Assembly (NCBI RefSeq): GCF_028476545.1
Contig: NW_026732013.1
Coordinates: 186,001 to 250,000, forward strand
Source of the DNA: Physella acuta
Taxonomy: Eukaryota > Mollusca > Gastropoda > Physidae
Direction: 5' to 3'
Length of the DNA: 64,000 bases
Under the pieces are notes generated by a model. The model saw only the letters and a program-made list of their open reading frames with translations. It was not told where the DNA came from and ran no database searches. Below are positions 57,706 to 64,000 of this stretch, piece after piece. The translations under genes were made by a program, and so were the position numbers. The first letter of the stretch is position 1. Each line of letters opens with the position of its first letter.

Positions 57706-58290
57706 GGTCAATGGAAGGTTGTTAAAGACAGGCATCAATTTAATTAAATATTTAAATTCTTAATTACTAAAAACTAGAGAGAAAAAACAGCTAAAAAACC
57801 GTTATAATAATAAGCTTTTAATCCCACTTAAAGTAAGAGAATTTAAAACGATATTTCTCCTTTACAAGCGTTGGTCCCTCATGAAAACTCTGACACACTC
57901 TTTGACTAAAGGAAGAAATCATTATCTACCGTTTTATCTTATTGCGTTTTTTAAAGTTTATTTTAAATGTTTCTATATTTGTTTCATCATCCTTTTTGAT
58001 ACGGTATTTTTATATGTCATTTCACCCAACAATTCATGAACTATCGAAAGTGAATCACTCCTGTAAGATTTTACAATACACTGAGTTAGCAACTTCTTAA
58101 GGCCGTGGTGCTTTATGATTATGATAATTAAATATCGATATGTTCACACGGTAGATCGATTATTGCGGGATCGATGTACCAGATAATTGATTTAAAATCG
58201 AAGAACTGACACAATTAACATATCTGTGATTTAAATGAGAAAAATTGATTTGCTCTTCTTTTGCATGTCAGAAAAATTTGGTTAAGCTTA
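57706..58290. other. AT-rich spacer
   Basis: No gene or repeat recognised. Confidence 0.5.
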
Positions 58291-58294
58291 CGGA

Positions 58295-58585
58295 GATGGG
58301 ATAGATTGTGTGGGGAAGGGGTATGGGTTGTGTGGGTTGTGTGGGGGAGAGGGTGTGGATTGTGTGGGGAGAGGGTGTGGGTTGTGTGGGGGAGAGGGTG
58401 TGGATTGTGTGGGGAGAGAGTGTTGGCTGTGTGGGGGAGAGGGTGTGGATTGTGTGGGGAGAGGGTGTGGGCTGTGTGGGGGGAGGGTGTGGATTGTGTG
58501 GGGAGAGGGTGTGGGTTGTGTGGGGGAGAGGGTGTGGATTGTGTGGGGAGAGGGTGTGGGCTGTGTGGGGGAGAGGGTTTGGGGT
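58295..58585. repeat. G-rich minisatellite
   Basis: Alternating TTGTGTGGGGAGAGGGTGTG and GGGGAGAGGGTGTGGATTG phrases, about 60 bp for a pair. Confidence 0.9.
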
Positions 58586-58789
58586 AGTGGGTGTGGGCTG
58601 TTTGTTTTGTGATGATGTGAGGTGTGTTAGGGTCAGTGGCTGTAAATGTAAGGGTGTATTGTAGGGCATGGGTAGGAGAGGAAGTGGAGGTGTCACAAGG
58701 GGAAGTTACATGGAAATGGGAGACGACACACTATACAGAGGGGGAGCGGGGGTTTATATAAGGTGGATCTGGGTACTGCAGATGATGGT

Positions 58790-58935
58790 TCGAGTCTGGG
58801 TGGGTGGCACGGTGGGTGGGTGAGACAAGCTGTGGTGACACGACGTAGGGGTGAGACATGAAGTGGTGACACGGTGTGGGTGGGAGATATGTAGTGGTGA
58901 CACAATGTGAGAGTAGTGCTTAGTATAAGTGGTGA
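58790..58935. repeat. Degenerate GTGGTGACACG repeat
   Basis: AGTGGTGACACGGTGTGGGTG-like words recur about every 35 bases with much decay. Confidence 0.5.
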
Positions 58936-59009
58936 TACGGTTTTCATACATGATTTTAATTCATATTAAACTTAGTTTACTGGATCCAACACACGAGGAC
59001 AGCACATGA

Positions 59010-59180
59010 CATTTAGCCATGTCTGTGATACAACAAATGACATCTGACCACATCTGTCATACAACAGATGACATCTGGCTATGTCTGTCATACAGCAGAT
59101 GACATATGGCTATGTCTGTCATACAACAGATGACATCTGGCTATGTCTGTCATACAGCAGATGACATCTGATCCTGTACC
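59010..59180. repeat. 31-bp tandem repeat (about 5 copies)
   Basis: Recognised by CATACAACAGATGACATCTG and GCTATGTCTGT. Confidence 0.9.
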
Positions 59181-59329
59181 ACATCTCTAACCAAGCATGA
59201 CATCGTCCAACCGTGACCTATTTGTTGGCACACCGACTTACACCCCTTGTTTCCGTAAAGCCCACCAACCCCTCCCCCCCCCCCCCCACGACAACCCCCC
59301 CCTCCCTCCCATCAAGACACATGGATATC

Positions 59330-59620
59330 CCCAGCCCCATTCATTTTCCCGGGGATTGGAGATTGTCGTCAAATTGATTACAACACAAATCCGCTGAATA
59401 TAACTTTCATCACTCAGATTCTAGAATGTTCCAGCCTCCGCGCGGGCCGGGCGCCCAAATGGCAAATTTATTCATAGGTAGCTTTGCCAGCGAGGGCCGG
59501 GCTAGCTTCCCGCGACACACAGCGACCTGGAACTTCCGCCCTCGATGAAGTTTCTTGGAGAACTTGTCCATCAAACGGCGAGTGGGGGTGCTTCAAATTG
59601 ATTTTGGTTTTGTTCGGATT
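59330..59620. other. Unique GC-rich island, candidate regulatory element
   Basis: Non-repetitive CpG-containing sequence (GCGCGGGCCGGGCGCC near 59440) with AT-rich homeodomain-like words (AATTGATTACAAC, AATTTATTCATA). No exon seen. Confidence 0.25.
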
Positions 59621-59929
59621 TTTATGGCTTTTTTTTCTACGTCAAAGTTTCAAGAGAAGAACAATCTAGAAAGTTCCAACACAACTCAATTGACTGACTT
59701 CAGATGTATCAATTCATAATTGAATTATTTTATCAATTGTTGTCTTGATATTTTTCCAATCCCAACTATTGTTTTACAACTAGTTATAAAACATTTACAA
59801 TAAACTTAACACTTTCTAGTATAAATAAATTTGACAGAAACAAAAATATTTTTAACACTTAATAAGCACTAGTTCGAACAACTGCTAATTAATTTATTTA
59901 TGTAAATAGAATAACAAGCGGAGAGAACT

Positions 59930-60175
59930 CTCGGGAAACTAACTTGAAGAGATTACTTCCCTTGCTGTTCTTGGAGCATCTTGTCTAAACGTAAAGATTT
60001 CTTTAATCAAGTCTGGGTCGCCCAGTCTTAGCCGCGTCCCCCACACATTATTCATGTCTTTAATAAGGGACTTAATTCATTTCCACTCCGTTTCGGTGAT
60101 TGGCTAATTTCATTGCCAGGCCAGTTTGACAGCGTTAAACCAATTCCAGGCACAATAGTCGGACTGGTTCTGGGA
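59930..60175. other. Unique island with homeodomain-like words
   Basis: Complex sequence with TCTTTAATCAAG, CTTTAATAAGGGACTTAATT and TGATTGGCTAATTTC (a CCAAT-type core on the minus strand). It is not repetitive and has no coding sense I recognise. Confidence 0.28.
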
Positions 60176-60177
60176 TG

Positions 60178-60655
60178 GTACTCACAAGATGGGGGGGGGG
60201 TGGTCTAAAGTTGGGATGGTACTCACAAGATGGGGGGTTGGTCTAAAGTTGGGATGGTACTCACAAGATGGGGGGGAGGGGATGGTCTAGAGTTGGGATG
60301 GTACTCACAAGATGGGGGACTGGTCTAAAGTTGGGATGATACTCACAAGATGGGGGGGGGGTCTGGTCTAAAGTTGGGACGGTACTCACAAGATGGGGGG
60401 GGGGGGCTGGTCTAAAGTTGGGATGGTACTCACAAGATGGGGGGCTGGTCTAAAGTTGGGATGGTACTCACAAGATGGGGGGCTGGTCTAAAGTTGGGAT
60501 GGTACTCACAAGATGGGGGCTGGCCTATAGTTGGGATGGTACTCACAAGATGGGGGGGAGGGGATGGTCTAAAGTTGGGATGGTACTCACAAGATGGGGG
60601 ACTGGTCTAAAGTTGGGATGGTACTCACAAGATGGGGGACTGGTCTAAAGTTGGT
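60178..60655. repeat. Minisatellite of 34-42 bp (about 13 copies)
   Basis: Core GTTGGGATGGTACTCACAAG followed by ATGGGGG with a variable G run, then CTGGTCTAAA. Confidence 0.95.
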
Positions 60656-61168
60656 ATGGTTACTACATAGGCTACATGTAGGCAAGGTGTCCGATTGCCT
60701 ATTGACCAGAAGGTATTACCACATTGACCATTGACTAAAAGATGTGTCGGACATCCCATTGGCCAAAAGGGATGTGTGATGTCCTAATCACCGGAAGCTA
60801 AGCGTGTTTGTCCATTGCTCAAAGCTATTTCTAACGGGGTTAAGTGTACAAAAGTTTCCGATTTGTTCGCTTGGCTAGTTGCCTAAATTATGTAATTAAT
60901 TTCTTAGAAATAATTACTAAAATTAAAATGTATATTTTAAACATCAGCTATAGGCCACCTACAAATTTATAAAAACAGGGCATATTTATGTAGCTTAAAC
61001 TACATACAATTAGTTGAAGTTGATGTGTTTTATTAAAATTCGGGTTTTCTAATTGTCGGGCCACTGCTAGAGCTGATGCTAGAGCAGGTATTCTATAGAC
61101 GGTGGTTCAAAAAACGTTATAACCTTACGTTGCCATATAAGTGGTTGTCGGTGAATACAGACTTACAT
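60656..61168. other. Spacer, no feature recognised
   Basis: Mixed sequence; nothing supported as gene or element. Confidence 0.45.
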
Positions 61169-61178
61169 GGTCGTATAT

Positions 61179-61275
61179 AAAGTAAAGTTCTCTTTTCAAA
61201 CCTCACGGTCTATAGGACTCAGGGACGGATTCGAACTCGAGACTTGCGGGTTACCGCTAGACCACTCCGTCCCAC
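61179..61275 (-). mobile_element. Short tRNA-derived SINE with 10-bp target duplication
   Basis: Perfect 10-bp direct repeats (ggtcgtatat at 61169-61178 and 61276-61285) flank 97 bp. On the minus strand the body begins GTGGGACGG and carries A box TGGTCTAGCGG and B box GAGTTCGAATC. The tRNA-like part (61273-61222) has pairing ends GGGACGG / CCGTCCC but only 52 nt, so the anticodon arm is missing. A short tail ends ACTTTACTTT. Confidence 0.75.
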
Positions 61276-61359
61276 GGTCGTATATCTGGTTAGCTGATAA
61301 TGTCACCCGCAGAAGGGTTGTTCCCGGATATACGGTTAACTTATGTATTTGTGATTGCG

Positions 61360-61545
61360 GGAGTTTGTGTGAGTTTGTGTGTGAGTGAGTGTGTGGGAGT
61401 GTGTGTGTATGGTGAGAGAGAGTGTGTCTGTGTGTCTATCTGTGTGTATCTGTTTGACAGAGTGTGTGTCTATGTGTATGTGTGTGAGTGAGTGTGTGTA
61501 AGTGTGTGTGTCTGTGTGTGTATCTGTGTGTGAGTTTGCCCCCGG
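61360..61545. repeat. GT-rich microsatellite
   Basis: (GTGT)n mixed with GTGAGTGAGT and GTGTCTGTGTG. Confidence 0.9.
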
Positions 61546-61762
61546 CCAGTGTATTCAATGAACTCACCAGGACCACTAGTTAGTGAAGGGCGAGGGTAAT
61601 TACGCCAGCCAAAGTGTGCCAACTAGACTTAATTTCATTTTCCTCCCAGCGGAGCCCGCGTGTGGGCCGGTGGTCTCAGCCCGCTGAACTCTGGTGGACC
61701 CAGAGGCCGGCACCTCAAGCGCCACTCCATCTGACTGCTTCATCTCAGCAGACATGTTCGGC

Positions 61763-61904
61763 TTCTGCTAGACCATGTTCTGTTGTCTCTGATGTTTTTG
61801 TATGGCGTACCGATTGGTCAATTGTAATCTACATTCTGCTAGACCATGTTTTGTTGTCTCTGATGTTTTTGTATGGCGTACCGATTGGTCAATTGTAATC
61901 TACA
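61763..61904. repeat. 71-bp tandem duplication
   Basis: Two nearly perfect copies starting TTCTGCTAGACCATGTT. Confidence 0.95.
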
Positions 61905-62520
61905 TGGCCATAGTTCGGCGTTAGAGCTGTTAATATAGTTAGGACACTTCCTTACTTAAAATGTTTTGTATGATATACCGTTAAGTCATATTATTCTGGT
62001 TTTTCCAAATGTTTTTTTATGGTATACCGTTAAGTCTGTATTTTGTATGATTAACTAAGATCCGAAATATAGGGTTAAAATCTCCCTGTTAATTGATCGT
62101 AGTACTTTTCTGTTTCAAGCATTTTTTTTTAACTTTATACTTGAACAATTCTATCATAATGCTAAACAGTTCCACAACACTCCATAAACCAGGGGGCATA
62201 ACTCTAAACTAGCTGCTCAAGTTTAAAGAACCGTACGTTATCAAACGATAACTATCTTTAGAGGGAGAGACGCCCTTTTCAGTTTGGTTAAACGACCGTT
62301 TTGTTGCCTTGATGGACCGTTTGTAATTGAATTGCTAACATTTTTATCCGTATCACCGCCTCTTTCCGGCTAACTCATCCGGCAAAGGGACGTTACATTT
62401 ACATCAAAGTCACGGATTTAGAGTTAGCGCCCTTGCTTCATTAACCCTCGAAAGTTTATTTCCCCTCCCTGTTTATTACACAAAAATTAAAAAAATTGAA
62501 GCCAAACCCGCAGAGGGGGA
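61905..62520. other. Spacer, no feature recognised
   Basis: Mostly AT-rich; a TATACCGTTAAGTC phrase occurs twice (61973, 62022). No gene seen. Confidence 0.45.
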
Positions 62521-62524
62521 AAAC

Positions 62525-62870
62525 TGTTTGGTTTGTTGGCCAAATTTGGGGAGGGGAACCTGTGTTTGGTTTGTTGGCCAAATTTGGGGAGGGGAACCTG
62601 TGTTTGGTTTGTTGGCCAAATTTGGGGAGGGGAAACTGTGTTTGGTTTGTTGGCCAAATTTGGGGAGGTGAACCTGTGTTTGGTTTGTTGGCCAAATTTG
62701 GGGGAGGGGAACCTGTGTTTGGTTTGTTGGCCAAATTTGGGGAGGGGAACCTGTGTTTGGTTTGTTGGCCAAATTTGGGGAGGGGAACCTGTGTTTGGTT
62801 TGTTGGCCAAATTTGGGGAGGGGAACCTGTTTTTGGTTTGTTGGCCAAATTTGGGGAGGGGAACCTGTGT
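62525..62870. repeat. 38-bp minisatellite (9 copies)
   Basis: Recognised by GTTTGTTGGCCAAATTTGGG and GAGGGGAACCTGTGTTTG. Confidence 0.97.
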
Positions 62871-64000
62871 TTGTCCTGGCCATGTAGTTAGCTGTCCTGT
62901 CCATGTAGTTGGCTGTCCTGGCCATGTAGTTGGCTGTCCTGGCCATGTAGTTGACTGTCCTGTCCTGGCCATGTAGTTGGCTGTCCTGGCCATGTAGTTG
63001 ACTGTCCTGGCCATGTAGTTGGCTGTCCTGGCCATGTAGTTAGCTGTCCTGGCCATGTAGTTAGCTGTCCTGTCCTTGCCATATAGTTGGCTGTCCTGTC
63101 CTGGCCATGTAGTTAGCTGTCCTGGCCATGTAGTTAGCTGTCCTGGCCATGTAGTTAGCTGGCCTGGCCATGTAGTTGACTGTCCTGTCCTGGCCATGTA
63201 GTTGGCTGTCCTGGCCATGTAGTTAGCTGTCCTGGCCATGTAGTTGACTGTCCTGGCCTGGCCATGTAGTTGACTGTCCTGTCCTGGCTATGTAGTTAGC
63301 TGTCCTGGCCATGTAGTTGGTTGTCCTGGCCATGTAGTTGACTGTCCTGTCCTGGCCATTTAGTTGGCTGTCCTGGCCATGTAGTTGGCTGTCCTGGCCA
63401 TGTAGTTGGCTGTACTGGCCATGTAGTTAGCTGTCCTGGCCATGTAGTTAGCTGTCCTGGCCATGTAGTTAGCTGTCCTGGCCATGTAGTTAGCTGTCCT
63501 GGCCATGTAGTTGGCTGTCCTGGCCATGTAGTTGGCTGTACTGGCCATGTAGTTAGCTGTCCTGGCCATGTAGTTAGCTGTCCTGGCCATGTAGTTAGCT
63601 GTCCTGGCCATGTAGTTAGCTGTCCTGGCCATGTAGTTGGTTGTCCTGGCCATGTAGTTGACTGTCCTGTCCTGGCCATGTAGTTGGCTGTACTGGCCAT
63701 GTAGTTAGCTGTCCTGGCCATGTAGTTAGCTGTCCTGGCCATGTAGTAAGCTGTCCTGGCCATGTAGTTAGCTGTCCTGGCCATGTAGTTAGCTGTCCTG
63801 GCCATGTAGTTAGCTGTCCTGGCCATGTAGTTAGCTGTCCTGGCCATGTAGTTGGTTGTCCTGGCCATGTAGTTAGCTGTCCTGGCCATGTAGTTAGCTG
63901 TTCTGGCCTGGCCATGTAGTTAGCTGTCCTGGCCATGTAGTTAGCTGTCCTGTCCTTGCCATGTAGTTGGCTGTCCTGGCCTGGTCATGTAGTTAGCTGT
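62871..64000. repeat. 21-bp satellite (about 50 copies), continues past window end
   Basis: Unit GTAGTTAGCTGTCCTGGCCA plus T, with GG/AG/AC variants in one position and 6-bp TCCTGT insertions at intervals. Because 21 is a multiple of three, long open frames appear on the minus strand (a seven-residue repeat), with no sign of real coding. Confidence 0.97.

Noticed and set aside
61222-61273. Functional tRNA gene
   Set aside because: Acceptor-like ends pair, but the body is 52 nt with no anticodon arm and a poor T stem; flanking 10-bp duplications show a SINE.
62487-63936. Long minus-strand open frames with a seven-residue repeat
   Set aside because: They come from a 21-bp satellite whose length is a multiple of three; every frame lacking a stop stays open, and there is no start context, splice site or domain.

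Overview
This is a eukaryotic window: the genes carry introns with GT/AG splice sites, long AT-rich non-coding stretches, many micro- and minisatellites, and a mix of LTR-type, LINE, SINE, hAT and foldback elements. Gene content and transposon types (KRBA2/Ginger-like integrase, ZNF862-like hAT transposase, CAGTGGCGTAG-type MITE) suggest a lophotrochozoan, most likely a mollusc. The species cannot be fixed from the sequence.

Layout. (1) 1-3735: two virus-like fossils, a Ty3-type LTR element on the minus strand (Gag, primer-binding site, probable LTR) and a broken KRBA2/Ginger-like integrase element on the plus strand. (2) 3844-29800: a tandem array of about 5.5-kb units. Four units each carry a two-exon minus-strand gene for an unfamiliar basic helix-loop-helix (bHLH) protein of about 508 residues; partial units flank the array. 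Copies 1 and 4 encode identical exon-2 proteins, copy 2 has lost its start codon, and copy 3 is divergent and full of insertions (two long palindromes, a tRNA-derived SINE head, an hAT-type MITE). (3) 29808-30848: an unusual transposon-like element whose inverted ends are built from short tandem sub-repeats. (4) 31.7-35 kb: degraded LINE pieces, including a 5'-truncated Tx1/L1-like reverse transcriptase. (5) 36361-57098: the 3' eleven coding exons of a minus-strand bHLH-PAS gene, the trachealess/NPAS1/NPAS3 orthologue. The start codon is not seen and probably lies beyond the window. (6) 57.1-64 kb: apparently intronic or upstream sequence of the same gene, mostly tandem repeats, a small SINE and a few unique GC-rich islands; the window ends inside a 21-bp satellite.

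The two host gene systems are both bHLH transcription factors but are otherwise unrelated in form. The trh/NPAS gene is a single-copy developmental regulator with canonical PAS domains. The array genes have an E-box-type basic region (ERERR), a divergent helix 2 and a long Q/S/N-rich tail with no PAS, Orange or WRPW motif. Two observations deserve most attention: the near-identical bHLH array, including one copy that could only make a protein without the basic region, and the trh/NPAS introns, where minisatellites repeatedly abut splice junctions and in one case duplicate a 3' splice site plus the first 12 exon bases.
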